Shown here piece after piece: positions 38,002 through 46,711 of a stretch of 64,000 bases of DNA; position 1 is the stretch's first letter; each line of letters begins with the position of its first letter. The DNA comes from Saccharomonospora azurea NA-128. GTDB taxonomy: Bacteria; Actinomycetota; Actinomycetes; Mycobacteriales; Pseudonocardiaceae. The notes below the pieces were generated by a model. It saw only the letters and a list, made by a program, of their open reading frames with translations, was not told where the DNA came from and did not search any database. The position numbers were made by a program, and so were the translations under genes. The stretch lies in assembly GCF_000231055.2 (NCBI RefSeq), contig NZ_CM001466.1, forward strand, positions 1,287,900 through 1,351,899, given 5' to 3'.

Positions 38002-39513
38002 TTACGCCACTTCCTGGACGACGGAGCCGACCCGCCGGCCCCCGTCCTTGTTCCCGACGAAGCAGTGCACGGCACGGACGGCCTCGTCGCCGTCGTCCGT
38101 CGGCTTCCGTTCCCACTCCTGCTGACTCGGGATCAACGCCCGGTACGCCAGCGCGCTGCGCTCGGTGTCCTTGATCAGGTTCGAGTGGAATCTGATCCCG
38201 CACACCGTTTCGGCGTAGTGGGTGAGCTCCTCCTGGCCCGGATAGCGGGCCTCCGGCACTCCGTCCTCGTCGGATCCGCCGGACGGTGTGGAGCTGGAAT
38301 ACCACTCGACGTCGTGGGATTCCTCGCAGTCCACCCAGTTGCTCTGACCGATCGCGCGGCCCTTGTCCAACGTGGTGTTGACGCAGTTGGAGGTGAAACT
38401 TTGGATCACCAGCTCCTCGATGTCGCCGCCGCTGCCGTAGGTGAGCGTGGGCAGCATCTGCTCGTCCACGCTGGGCGACCACACGGGCTTGCCGAGGAAG
38501 AACCCGGCCACCAGCAATCCGACACCCGCGAGTGCCCCGACCGTCCACAGGGCCTTCTTCCTGCCCGGTGTCGCCGCCGCGGCGGTGGCCGGGCCGGTGG
38601 GCCGGCCCGCGACCCGCGTGGGCGGTGAGCCCTGGTGCAGGGTCGGCTGGCCACCCGGAGGGGTCATGGCCGGGTGCTGCTGCGCGGCAAGTGTGAGCAG
38701 GTGCTGCGCCTGGTCGGCGGAGATGCGGCCCTCGGGCGAGGTGGCCATCAGCCCCATGATCGCCGAGGCGAGCGGGCCGTGGACCCGCGTGAGATACGGG
38801 ACCTCGTTCATGATGGCGTGCAGCGTCGCGGCCGTGGACGCGCGCTCGAACGGAACGGCGCCTTCCGCGGCGAAGAACAGGGCCGCGCCCAACGACCACA
38901 AATCCGACGCGGGCATCGCCTCGTTTCCGGCGACCCGTTCCGGCGCCATGAACGCGGGCGAGCCGACGAGCATCCCGCTGGTGGTGATGCGCGGATCGTC
39001 GATGGCCTGGGCGATGCCGAAGTCGGTCAGCTTGGCGCGGCCGTTCGCGGCGACCATGATGTTGGCGGGCTTGACGTCCCGGTGCACGATCCCGGCCTGG
39101 TGCGCCGCCCGCAGCGCTGAAAGCACCTGGAGGCCGACCGAGGCGATCTGGTGCGGCGGCAGCGGGCCGTGCGTCCGCACGACGTCCGACAGCGTGGGAG
39201 CCTCGACGAGCTCCATGACGATGTAGGTGATCCCGTTCTCGGAGACGACGTCGAACACCGTCACGACGGCGGGGTCGTTGAGCCGGCCGCCGGTGCGCAC
39301 TTCTCGGAGGACGCGCTCCTGGAAGACCCCTTCCTCGGCACCGTCGGGGACGCGGAGCTCCTTGATCGCGACCTGCCTGCCGATCACGGTGTCCTCGGCC
39401 CGCCACACGACACCCATGCCGCCGCGCCCGAGTTCACCTCCGAGGCGGTAGCGGTTGGCGATGATCCGCATCACGGGTACCGCTGGTGCGGTGGAGGTCT
39501 GCTCGTCGGTCAC
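38002..39513 (-). CDS. Serine/threonine protein kinase with extracytoplasmic Cys-containing domain
   Basis: 503 residues. Kinase domain at about residues 20-270: GRGGMGVVW glycine loop, the AIKE Lys, HRDVKPANI catalytic loop, DFG and APE motifs. A Pro/Gly/Thr juxtamembrane linker leads to one transmembrane helix near 315-335. The external domain (about 150 residues) has four Cys, in TSNCVNTT, VDCEESHDVEWY, VCGIRFH and VHCFVG, a pattern like septum-formation-type sensor domains rather than PASTA repeats. GTG at 39513 with AGGAG upstream; a start 42 bp earlier is possible. The signal sensed is unknown. Confidence 0.92.
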   Translation of the reverse strand: MTDEQTSTAPAVPVMRIIANRYRLGGELGRGGMGVVWRAEDTVIGRQVAIKELRVPDGAEEGVFQERVLREVRTGGRLNDPAVVTVFDVVSENGITYIVMELVEAPTLSDVVRTHGPLPPHQIASVGLQVLSALRAAHQAGIVHRDVKPANIMVAANGRAKLTDFGIAQAIDDPRITTSGMLVGSPAFMAPERVAGNEAMPASDLWSLGAALFFAAEGAVPFERASTAATLHAIMNEVPYLTRVHGPLASAIMGLMATSPEGRISADQAQHLLTLAAQQHPAMTPPGGQPTLHQGSPPTRVAGRPTGPATAAAATPGRKKALWTVGALAGVGLLVAGFFLGKPVWSPSVDEQMLPTLTYGSGGDIEELVIQSFTSNCVNTTLDKGRAIGQSNWVDCEESHDVEWYSSSTPSGGSDEDGVPEARYPGQEELTHYAETVCGIRFHSNLIKDTERSALAYRALIPSQQEWERKPTDDGDEAVRAVHCFVGNKDGGRRVGSVVQEVA

Positions 39514-39610
39514 CCTGCATCTCCTCGTCTCACGCGCAGAGATCGTAGCGAGCACGTCACCCGATCAGAGGACGAACCACCACGACGGGCGCACTGAAGA
39601 CGCTTCGTGC

Positions 39611-40003
39611 TCACTCTCCGGTGACCGCGTGCCCCGCCGACCGCAACGCCGTCACGGCGCGACCGAGGTCGGCGTCCTTCACGAGGACGTGGTCGGTGTC
39701 GTACGTCGACACCGCGAACAGCGACACCCCCGCCGCCGCCAACTCGCCGGCGAGCGCCGCCATGATTCCGGTGAGGCTGAACTCGAGCGGTCCCCTTACG
39801 GTCAGCAGCCGCCAGCCCGCTTCGACGACGGCGCCGTCCGGCGCGACGCCCGCGGGACACACGATCGACACCTCGGCCTCGGTGCGCGTGACGGACACGA
39901 ACCCGCCCGCCGCGTCGAGGAGGCGGGGCGGCACCGCGGCGCTCGGCTCCAGCCGGGCGACGACGTACTCACCCGGCCGGACGTCCATCATCAGCTTCCG
40001 CAC
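39611..40003 (-). CDS. ACT-domain protein (CASTOR-like tandem)
   Basis: 130 residues that appear to hold two short ACT-like modules: the second runs from GPLEFSLTGIMAALAGELAAAGVSLFAVSTYDTDHVLV, the form seen in small amino-acid-binding ACT proteins. No catalytic domain. Likely an amino-acid sensor or chaperone subunit; ligand unknown. It lies 33 bp before the thyX stop and 98 bp upstream of the kinase gene, all on the minus strand. Confidence 0.78.
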   Translation of the reverse strand: MRKLMMDVRPGEYVVARLEPSAAVPPRLLDAAGGFVSVTRTEAEVSIVCPAGVAPDGAVVEAGWRLLTVRGPLEFSLTGIMAALAGELAAAGVSLFAVSTYDTDHVLVKDADLGRAVTALRSAGHAVTGE

Positions 40004-40036
40004 GGCACCACTCCCGCCACTCGCGACCTCGGGTCC

Positions 40037-40789
40037 TCAGCCCTCGGCGACCTTCGGGCTCGACGCGACCTCGGTACCGTCGGGCAACGTCGAGATCGTG
40101 AAGTCGGAGAAGGCGTTCTCGGCCACCTTCTGCAGCTGGCGCAGGCACTCCACGGCGAGCGCCCGGATCTCCACGTCGGCCTGCTCGGTGGCCCGCATGG
40201 CGATGAAGTGGCGCCACGCGCGGTAGTTGCCGGTGACCACGATGCGGGTCTCGGTGGCGTTCGGCAGCACCGACCGGGCGGCCTGCCTCGCCTGCTTGCG
40301 ACGCAGGGTCGCGCTCGGGGCGTCGGCGAACTTCTTTTCCAGCCCTTCGAGCAGCTCGTTGTAGGCGTCGATGCTCGCCTGGCTCGCGGCCAGGAACTTC
40401 TCGTGCAGCTCGGGGTCGTTCGCGATCACGTCGGGTTCGACGAACGCGGCGTCGCGTTCCGGCACGTACCGCTGCGACAGCTGCGAGTAGGAGAAGTGCC
40501 GGTGCCGGATGAGCTCGTGCGTCAGCGAACGCGAGATCCCGGTGATGTAGAACGACACGCTCGCGTGTTCGAGCACCGAGAGGTGTCCGACGTCGATGAT
40601 GTGGTTGAGGTATCCCTCGTTGGTCGCGGTGCGCGGGTTCGGCTTCGACCACGACTGGTAGCACGCCCGGCCGGCGAACTCGGCCAGCGCCTGACCCCCG
40701 TCCGCATCGGTCGTCCAGGGCACATCCTCGGGCGGGAAGAACTCCGTCTTCGCGATCAACCGCACCTTGGGCGCCACCGTTTCGGCCAC
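40037..40789 (-). CDS. thyX: FAD-dependent thymidylate synthase ThyX
   Basis: 250 residues. Converts dUMP to dTMP using methylenetetrahydrofolate, NADPH and FAD. The ThyX signature R-H-R-x7-S appears as [13 protein letters not shown], and [10 protein letters not shown] with the nucleophile-region Ser is intact. The GTG at 40789 gives the same length as the M. tuberculosis enzyme and has AGGGAG upstream; a longer reading to 40882 was rejected. Gene order with dapA and rnj is as in Rv2752c-Rv2754c. Confidence 0.95.
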   Translation of the reverse strand: MAETVAPKVRLIAKTEFFPPEDVPWTTDADGGQALAEFAGRACYQSWSKPNPRTATNEGYLNHIIDVGHLSVLEHASVSFYITGISRSLTHELIRHRHFSYSQLSQRYVPERDAAFVEPDVIANDPELHEKFLAASQASIDAYNELLEGLEKKFADAPSATLRRKQARQAARSVLPNATETRIVVTGNYRAWRHFIAMRATEQADVEIRALAVECLRQLQKVAENAFSDFTISTLPDGTEVASSPKVAEG

Positions 40790-40966
40790 GTCCGACTCCC
40801 TCCACTCGTTCGACACCGGCAGCGTACTTCCGGAGGCGAGAGGCCACGGGCACGGCGTCCTCCCGTATGGGATGTCCGCCACGACACAGGATTACACCTC
40901 GCGACGACATCACGGCGACAGCATCCGACCCTTGCGTGACATCATCGACGGTGTCACCATGACGTC

Positions 40967-41521
40967 ATGGACCTGAATCCGTATCTCGCCACGTTGCGGG
41001 AGAGCCTCGCCACCACGGCCGGAGCGGGCGACGAGCAGTTGCAGCGCGCCGCTGCCGTGCTGTCGGCCGCGCTCGAACCCGCTGCCCGGCTGACGCTCAT
41101 GAACGCGATGTCCGACCTGGCCGCCGAGATCACCGCGCAGTTGCCGGACCACGTGGTGGAGGTGCGGCTCGACGGCCGTGACGTCCGCGTGGTCGTCAGC
41201 GGTGACTCCCCCGAACCACCGGAGGCTCCCGAGCCACCACCGCCTCCGCCCCCTCCCCCGCCGGGCGACTCGGGCGACATCAGCCGCATGACGCTGCGGT
41301 TGTTCGAACACCTGAAGTCGCAGGCCGAGCAGGCGGCCGCCGCCCAGGGTGTGTCGCTCAACACGTTCGTGCAGCAGGCCGTCCAGGGCGCCTTGGCGGG
41401 CAAGCCCTCCGGAGGACCGCCGTTCGGCCATCACCACCGCCACAGGCGTGGCGGGAGCGGAGAGGGCCGGGGCCCGAACCCTCGCGGCGGCGCACACCTG
41501 CACGGCTGGGTCAGGGGGTGA
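40967..41521 (+). CDS. Ribbon-helix-helix (HicB-like) protein with polyproline and His/Gly/Arg tail
   Basis: 184 residues in three parts: a helical N-terminal region (about 1-80); a run of ten prolines (about 90-100); a ribbon-helix-helix domain (about 105-143, RMTLRLFEHLKSQAEQAAA...) of the HicB/Arc type; and a low-complexity tail rich in His, Gly and Arg. No HicA toxin gene is adjacent; instead a DUF4097 gene follows after 4 bp, so this is probably a regulator or DNA-binding partner rather than a classical antitoxin. ATG at 40967. Confidence 0.8.
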   Translation: MDLNPYLATLRESLATTAGAGDEQLQRAAAVLSAALEPAARLTLMNAMSDLAAEITAQLPDHVVEVRLDGRDVRVVVSGDSPEPPEAPEPPPPPPPPPPGDSGDISRMTLRLFEHLKSQAEQAAAAQGVSLNTFVQQAVQGALAGKPSGGPPFGHHHRHRRGGSGEGRGPNPRGGAHLHGWVRG

Positions 41522-41525
41522 CGGC

Positions 41526-42386
41526 ATGAGCGAGCAGGCTCAGGGCGACAACCACGCCGACCACGCCAACGACGTCGTGCGCACGCAGACGTTCGACGCG
41601 GCCGGACCGGTCGAGCTGGACGTCGAGGTCACCGCGGGCACCGTGGAGGTACGACTCACCGGGGACAGTGGCGTGACCGTCGAGGTCCGCCGCACCCAGG
41701 CGGGCGCACCACCGTGGGCGGACAGCGCCGCCGGGGTGCTGAACTGGGTCGGCGAGATGTTCGGGGGCCAGATCGGCACGTTCCCCTCGCCCGCCGACAC
41801 CGTGGGAGAGGTGCGCATCGAGCAGCTGGGCGAGCGCATCGTCGTGCGTGGCCCCAAGACCGCACCGCCGATGGCGTCCCCGCTGGCGGTCACGGTGCGA
41901 GCGCCGGAGGGGTCCCACGTGCGGGCCCGGACGAAGACCGCCGCGGTGGCGGTGCGGGGAACCTCCCACCGGGTCGACATCAGCACCGGCTCGGGCTCCG
42001 TGACACTCGACCACGTCACCGACTCGGCCACCGTGCGCACGAGCAGCGGCGAGGTCGACGTCGCGACGCTGGCCGGCCCCGCCACCGTCAACGCCGACAG
42101 CGCCAGGGTCCGGCTCGGCACGGTGAGCGACGCGGTCCTGGTGCGCACCACGAGCAGCGAGATCACCGTCGGCGACGCCGCCGCGGGCTCCGTCGAGGCG
42201 ATCTCGGGCACGGGTGACATCCGCGTGGGTGTGCGGCACGACGTGACCGCGGAGATCGACCTGTCGAGCGGAGGAGGCACCGTCCACAGCGAACTCGACG
42301 TGGCGGACGTGCCGCCCGAGGAGTCGACCGAGTTGACGATCCGCGCCCGCAGCGGCGCGGGCAGGGTGACGGTCGCGAGGGCCTGA
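41526..42386 (+). CDS. DUF4097 beta-strand repeat protein
   Basis: 286 residues. From about residue 90 on, repeated short beta-strands with Gly/Ser/Thr/Val alternate (VDISTGSGSVTLDHV, VRTSSGEVDVATL, VRTTSSEITVGDA), the right-handed beta-helix pattern of DUF4097 putative adhesins. No signal peptide or membrane segment is seen, so it is probably cytoplasmic. Coupled to the upstream RHH gene (4-bp gap). It ends 1 bp from the converging glycosylase gene. Confidence 0.85.
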   Translation: MSEQAQGDNHADHANDVVRTQTFDAAGPVELDVEVTAGTVEVRLTGDSGVTVEVRRTQAGAPPWADSAAGVLNWVGEMFGGQIGTFPSPADTVGEVRIEQLGERIVVRGPKTAPPMASPLAVTVRAPEGSHVRARTKTAAVAVRGTSHRVDISTGSGSVTLDHVTDSATVRTSSGEVDVATLAGPATVNADSARVRLGTVSDAVLVRTTSSEITVGDAAAGSVEAISGTGDIRVGVRHDVTAEIDLSSGGGTVHSELDVADVPPEESTELTIRARSGAGRVTVARA

Positions 42387-42387
42387 C

Positions 42388-43602
42388 TCAGTCACCCACC
42401 GCCCGGCGCAGATCGGCGGCCAGGTCTCCTCGCTCGCCGACGCTGACGCCGTCCAGCCCCAACCAGGCGGCCATGACGCCGAGTTCGGCCGCGAGTTCGG
42501 CAGCCACCCTGCCCCGCTCCACACCGGACTCGGCGAAGGCGCCCGGCACGCGGAGGACTCCGGCCGCGCGGTCGGCCTTGAGGTCGACCCTCGCCACCAG
42601 TGCTCCGTCGAGCAGGAACGGGAACACGTAGTAGCCGTGCACCCGTTCGGCCTCCGGCACGTAAATCTCGATGCGGTACCGGAAGCCGAAGAGCCGCTCG
42701 GTCCTGCTCCGCTCCCACACCAGCGGGTCGAACGGGCAGAGCAGGGCCCGGCCCTCCACGCGGCGCGGCGTGGTGGCGTCCGCGTGCCGGTACGCGGGCG
42801 CACGCCACGTGTCCACCCGCACCCGCTCCAGCACTCCCGCCTCGACGAGTTCGGCGACGGCCTGCCTGGTGACCTCGGGCGCGAGCCGGTAGTAGTCGCG
42901 CAGGTCCGGCTCGGTGGCGACGCCGTAGGCCCGGGCGGCCCGCTCCACGAGCCCCCGCGCGGCGGTGCGGGCGTCCACGGTGCGAGCCAGCACGTCCGGC
43001 GGCAGCACCCGCTCACTGAGGTCGTACAGGCGCTCGAACCCTCGCCGGGCCCCGGTGGTGAGCTCGCCGATGCCGAAGAGCCATTCGCAGACCTTCTTGA
43101 CGTCGGAGCGATCCCACCACGAACCCGGGGTGCGCGCGGTGGGCCCGGACAGTGCGCGTTCGATCGCGCCCGCGCCCAACGGCCCCAGTTCCTTCACCAC
43201 GGCGAGCACGTCGTCCACGAGCGCGGGCTCCGCGTCGGCGATCCGGCCGTAGTGCCGCCACCAGCCACGCGGTTTCGCCCCGGAGTGCAGCAGCGGCCAG
43301 TCCTCCACCGGGACGAGACTCGCCTCGTGGGCCCAGCACTCCACGAGCAGGCGCGGACGCCGGGCACTGTGCGTCCAGGCTGCCGCGTCGACCAGCTCAC
43401 GGTCGTACGGCCCGAGACGGGCGAACAGCGGCGCGTAGTGCGCCCGCACCGCCACGTTGACCGAGTCGAGTTGCAGCACGTGCAGCCGCGACAGAACGCG
43501 GCGGAGGTGCCTGCGATCGGGCGCGACACTGGGCCGCGGATCGGCGAACCCCTGCGCGGCGAGAACGGTGCGGCGGGCGACATCGAGTCTGACGGTCTTC
43601 AC
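42388..43602 (-). CDS. YcaQ/AlkZ-family winged-helix DNA glycosylase
   Basis: 404 residues of the HTH_42 family. The catalytic motif is Q-Leu-D in HVLQLDSVNV, near residue 45; Q-x-D is the form of YcaQ-type enzymes that unhook interstrand crosslinks and excise N7-alkyl adducts, while AlkZ self-resistance enzymes have Q-x-Q. Three tandem winged-helix segments and the C-terminal PFLLDGALVARVDLKADR stretch are conserved. ATG at 43602. No natural-product cluster is adjacent, so a general repair role is more likely than self-resistance. Confidence 0.88.
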   Translation of the reverse strand: MKTVRLDVARRTVLAAQGFADPRPSVAPDRRHLRRVLSRLHVLQLDSVNVAVRAHYAPLFARLGPYDRELVDAAAWTHSARRPRLLVECWAHEASLVPVEDWPLLHSGAKPRGWWRHYGRIADAEPALVDDVLAVVKELGPLGAGAIERALSGPTARTPGSWWDRSDVKKVCEWLFGIGELTTGARRGFERLYDLSERVLPPDVLARTVDARTAARGLVERAARAYGVATEPDLRDYYRLAPEVTRQAVAELVEAGVLERVRVDTWRAPAYRHADATTPRRVEGRALLCPFDPLVWERSRTERLFGFRYRIEIYVPEAERVHGYYVFPFLLDGALVARVDLKADRAAGVLRVPGAFAESGVERGRVAAELAAELGVMAAWLGLDGVSVGERGDLAADLRRAVGD

Positions 43603-43667
43603 GTCGGCATGATGCCAGTGAACCCCGACACAGTCCGTCCCGTCACCGGGTCGCTACGGTGGCAGGC

Positions 43668-44252
43668 ATGACGACCGCCGACGTCCGTCCCGCGACCACC
43701 GACGACATCGGTGAGATCAGCCGAATCCAGCTCTCGACGTGGCACACCGCCTACCGGGACGCCCTGGGGGCCGCTGTGGACGCCCTCGATCCGCAGGAGG
43801 TGTCCGCGAGCTGGGCCGAGGCCGTGGCGCATCCGGACACCGATGTCTACGTCGCGGTCGAGGGCTCCGCCACCGTGGGCTTCTGCGTGGTCGGCATCGC
43901 TCCCGAGCCGGAGGTCGCCGCGGCCGACGGCACCCTGCCCGACGACGCGTCCCGGACGGGATGGGTCGCCACGCTGCTCGTGGAGCCACGGTGGGGACGC
44001 CGGGGACACGGCGGCAGGCTGCTCGGTACGGCGGCGGCCGGTCTGCGGCGCCGGGGCGCCGAGCGCGGCATCGCCTGGGTCGTGCAGTCCGATTCCGCGT
44101 CGCTGTCCTTCTACCGCGGTGTCGGCTGGAATCCCGACGGCACCGTCCGCACCCTCGACACCGGCGAACGCACGATCAAGGAGCTCCGGCTGACCGGGTC
44201 CCTGAACCTTCGTCTGGAACATCCCGAGCAGTCCGCTTTGGACCGATCGTAG
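43668..44252 (+). CDS. GNAT-family N-acetyltransferase
   Basis: 194 residues. The acetyl-CoA site is in RWGRRGHGGRLLGTAAAG (motif A), followed by WVVQSDSASLSFYRGVGW (motif B). Substrate unknown. The ATG at 43668 is supported by TACGGT ending 7 nt before it (leaderless -10); an upstream GTG at 43659 lies inside that box. Divergent from the glycosylase gene. Confidence 0.85.
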   Translation: MTTADVRPATTDDIGEISRIQLSTWHTAYRDALGAAVDALDPQEVSASWAEAVAHPDTDVYVAVEGSATVGFCVVGIAPEPEVAAADGTLPDDASRTGWVATLLVEPRWGRRGHGGRLLGTAAAGLRRRGAERGIAWVVQSDSASLSFYRGVGWNPDGTVRTLDTGERTIKELRLTGSLNLRLEHPEQSALDRS

Positions 44253-44374
44253 TCGTCCTGCCGGGGAACCACTCCGGGCAGGCCAGAAGGCCTCCGTGGA
44301 GCCCACGTTGACGGTCGCGAAGCCGTCCGGATCGTGGTGCTGGTCCTCCATCGACGGACTCTGAGCCCACACCC

Positions 44375-44416
44375 GCCCCGGCGCGACACGGCCTCGTCGA
44401 AGAGCCGCGCCGGGGC
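44375..44416 (-). terminator. Hairpin terminator downstream of rluB
   Basis: Perfect 11-bp stem (44375-44385 with 44406-44416) with a 20-nt loop, 12 bp beyond the rluB stop. The remaining gap to the GNAT gene (44253-44374) holds a weaker CCTGCC/GGCAGG hairpin and no supportable gene. Confidence 0.6.
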
Positions 44417-44428
44417 TCGCCTCTCCCC

Positions 44429-45166
44429 TCAGCCGCCGACGGCGCGATACAGCGAGCCGATCTCCTGCTGCGTCAGTGCCCGGAGCTTGCCGGGTTTGGT
44501 GTTGCCGAGGCGCACGTCGCCGACGGCGGTCCGCAGCAGCTTGCGCACCGGGTGCCCCACCTCGGCCAGCAGCCGGCGCACGATGTGCTTGCGTCCCTCG
44601 TGCAGCACCACCTCGACCAGCGTGCGTCCCGACTGCTGGTCCTTGATGCGGAAGGCGTCGACCTTCACCGGGCCGTCCTCCAGACGCACCCCGGCTCGCA
44701 ACCGCTTGCCCAGGCCACGCGGCACGGCACCGTCGACTTCCGCGAGGTAGGTCTTCGGGACGTGGAACGACGGGTGCATCAGCTTGTGCGCCAGGTCCCC
44801 GTCGTTCGTCAGGAGCAGCAAGCCCTCGGTGTCGGCGTCGAGCCTGCCGACGTGGAACAGCCGTTCGCGACGGTCGGCCACGTAGTCCCCCACGCACGGC
44901 CGACCCTGCTCGTCGCTCATCGTGGAGTGCACGCCGCGCGGCTTGTTCAGCGCGAGGTACACGAGGTCGTCCCGCACCTGGACGCGGACCCCGTCGACGT
45001 GGATGACCGCGCTGTCCGGGTCGACCCTGCGGCCCAGCTCGCGCACCACGTCGCCGTTCACGCTGACGCGGCCCGCCACGATGAGGTCCTCGGCGGCGCG
45101 CCGGGAGGCGATCCCGGCCTTGGCCAGCACCTTCTGAAGGCGCACGCCCTGGTCAGCTGTCGTCAA
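44429..45166 (-). CDS. rluB: 23S rRNA pseudouridine synthase RluB type
   Basis: 245 residues. An S4 RNA-binding domain (about 8-65) precedes the RsuA-type synthase domain, with the catalytic Asp in GRLDADTEGLLLLTNDG and the KTYLAEVDG and GRKHIVRRLLAEVGHPV segments. Converts U to pseudouridine in 23S helix 89. I start at TTG 45166, which has GAGGTGG 6 nt upstream and overlaps scpB by 14 bp; the alternative GTG at 45145 lies after the scpB stop. Last gene of parA-RHH-scpA-scpB-rluB, the order of Rv1708-Rv1711. Confidence 0.93.
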   Translation of the reverse strand: MTTADQGVRLQKVLAKAGIASRRAAEDLIVAGRVSVNGDVVRELGRRVDPDSAVIHVDGVRVQVRDDLVYLALNKPRGVHSTMSDEQGRPCVGDYVADRRERLFHVGRLDADTEGLLLLTNDGDLAHKLMHPSFHVPKTYLAEVDGAVPRGLGKRLRAGVRLEDGPVKVDAFRIKDQQSGRTLVEVVLHEGRKHIVRRLLAEVGHPVRKLLRTAVGDVRLGNTKPGKLRALTQQEIGSLYRAVGG

Positions 45167-45851
45167 TCGAATCCACCTCAGGTAGCAACGGAGCGATCGG
45201 GGGCAGGTCGGAAAGCGACGACAACCCGAGTCGTTCCAAGAACAGTTCCGTCGTCACGTACAGCGTGCCACCGGTTTCCGGATCGGTGCCGTTCTCCTCG
45301 ATGAGGCCTCGGGCGAGCAGGGTGCGCACGACGCCGTCGACGTTGACGCCACGCACCGCGGCGATCCGGGATCGGGTGACCGGCTGCCGATAGGCTATGA
45401 CGGCCAGGGTTTCCAACGCCGCCCTGGTCAGCTTCGAACGTTGCCCGTCGAGGAGGAGCTTCTCCACGAACGGCGCGTAGGTGTCGCGGGTGTAGAGGCG
45501 CCACCCCTCGGCGACGCGGCGCAGGTCGATGCCGCTGCCCCGGTCGGACAGGTCCTCGGCCATGGTGCGCAGCAGCTCGGTGACCCGGTCGACCGGCTCG
45601 TCGAGTGCACCCGCGAGCGCCTCCTCGTTCACCGGCGAATCCACCACCAGCAGCAGCGCCTCCAGCGCCGACTGCAAATCGGTGTCGCTCGACAGGTCCG
45701 GCAGGTCCCGCTCCGGCCCGGCGGTGGCGGCCTCCTCGCCCGGCTCCGCGACCTCGCCGTTCGGGTCGATGTCGGTCGGGTCGGCGTCGGCCTGCGCGGC
45801 AGCGTGCACGTCCGCGCCATCGCCGGCACCGCGGTCGTCGACTTCGCTCAC
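45153..45851 (-). CDS. scpB: Segregation and condensation protein ScpB
   Basis: 232 residues. After an acidic N-terminal region of about 60 residues come two winged-helix domains (LQSALEALLLVVDSPVNEEAL, then TRAALETLAVIAYRQPVTRSRIAAVRGVN, the family hallmark). Binds ScpA and SMC to form the condensin. GTG at 45851 overlaps the scpA stop by 4 bp. A much longer in-frame opening upstream runs through scpA in the wrong frame and was discarded. Confidence 0.95.
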   Translation of the reverse strand: MSEVDDRGAGDGADVHAAAQADADPTDIDPNGEVAEPGEEAATAGPERDLPDLSSDTDLQSALEALLLVVDSPVNEEALAGALDEPVDRVTELLRTMAEDLSDRGSGIDLRRVAEGWRLYTRDTYAPFVEKLLLDGQRSKLTRAALETLAVIAYRQPVTRSRIAAVRGVNVDGVVRTLLARGLIEENGTDPETGGTLYVTTELFLERLGLSSLSDLPPIAPLLPEVDSIDDS

Positions 45852-46711
45852 CCGTACTCCTCGTCCTCGTGGCTCGCCGCCAGGTCGCGCTCGGCCTCGT
45901 CGGCGGCCTGTTCCGCCGATCCGCCTGTCCACCGCACATGCAGCTCGGCGAGCGCCTCGTCCTGGTCGAACTGCACCGCCGCCTCGCGGTAGAGCTCCAG
46001 CAACGCCAGGAACCGCGCCACCACCTCGATGGTGTGCTCGCAGTCGGTGACGAGCTCGGAGAACGTGGCGGCACCGGCACTCGCCAACCGGACCCGCAGC
46101 ACGGCGGCGTGCTCCCGCACCGACACCTTCGCCATGTGCAGGTGATCCAGGGACACGGTAGGCGGCGGCTTCGGCCGGAACACACCCACCGCCACCTCGG
46201 CGAACTTCTCCGGCGTCACCCCGAGCATCACTTCGGGCAGCAGGCCGACGAAGCGTTCCTCCAACGCCACCGAGCGGGGATACCGGCGCAGTGCGCCCGC
46301 CTCCAGCTCGGCGAACAGCGCGGCCACCTGCTTGTACGCGCGGTACTGCAGCACCCGGGCGAACAGGAGGTCGCGCGCCTCCAGCAGCGCGAGGTCCTCC
46401 TCGTTCTCCACGTCCGCCGACGGCAGCAGGCGCGCCGCCTTCAGGTCGAGAAGCGTGGCGGCCACGACGAGGAACTCCGTGATCTCGTCGAGGTTCCACT
46501 CCTGCCCGAGGGTGCGGGTGTAGGCGATGAAGTCGTCGGTGACCTGGGCCAGCGCCACCTCGGTGACGTCGAGCTCGTGCTGGGAGATCAGCTGCAGCAG
46601 CAGGTCGAACGGGCCCTCGAAGTTGTCGAGCCGCACCCGGAAGCCCCGGGGCGCGGGTTCGGTGTCGGTCTGCTCGTCGGGGGACGGGGTGTGGGAGGGT
46701 GCCTCCGTCAT
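45848..46711 (-). CDS. scpA: Segregation and condensation protein ScpA (kleisin)
   Basis: 287 residues. The N-terminal kleisin domain begins FEGPFDLLLQLISQHELDV, which binds the SMC neck, and the C-terminal winged helix (ATFSELVTDCEHTIEVVARFLALLELY) binds the SMC cap. Bridges SMC heads with ScpB. Overlaps the RHH gene upstream and scpB downstream by 4 bp each. Confidence 0.95.
   Translation of the reverse strand: MTEAPSHTPSPDEQTDTEPAPRGFRVRLDNFEGPFDLLLQLISQHELDVTEVALAQVTDDFIAYTRTLGQEWNLDEITEFLVVAATLLDLKAARLLPSADVENEEDLALLEARDLLFARVLQYRAYKQVAALFAELEAGALRRYPRSVALEERFVGLLPEVMLGVTPEKFAEVAVGVFRPKPPPTVSLDHLHMAKVSVREHAAVLRVRLASAGAATFSELVTDCEHTIEVVARFLALLELYREAAVQFDQDEALAELHVRWTGGSAEQAADEAERDLAASHEDEEYG

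Noticed and set aside
40883..40966. Riboswitch upstream of the RHH gene or thyX
   Set aside because: Only 84-177 bp available and no conserved riboswitch core or paired elements recognised.
43599..44897. Minus-strand open frame beginning MEDQHHDPDG at about 44352 within a longer frame
   Set aside because: Runs antisense through the GNAT gene, has no ribosome site and resembles no family.
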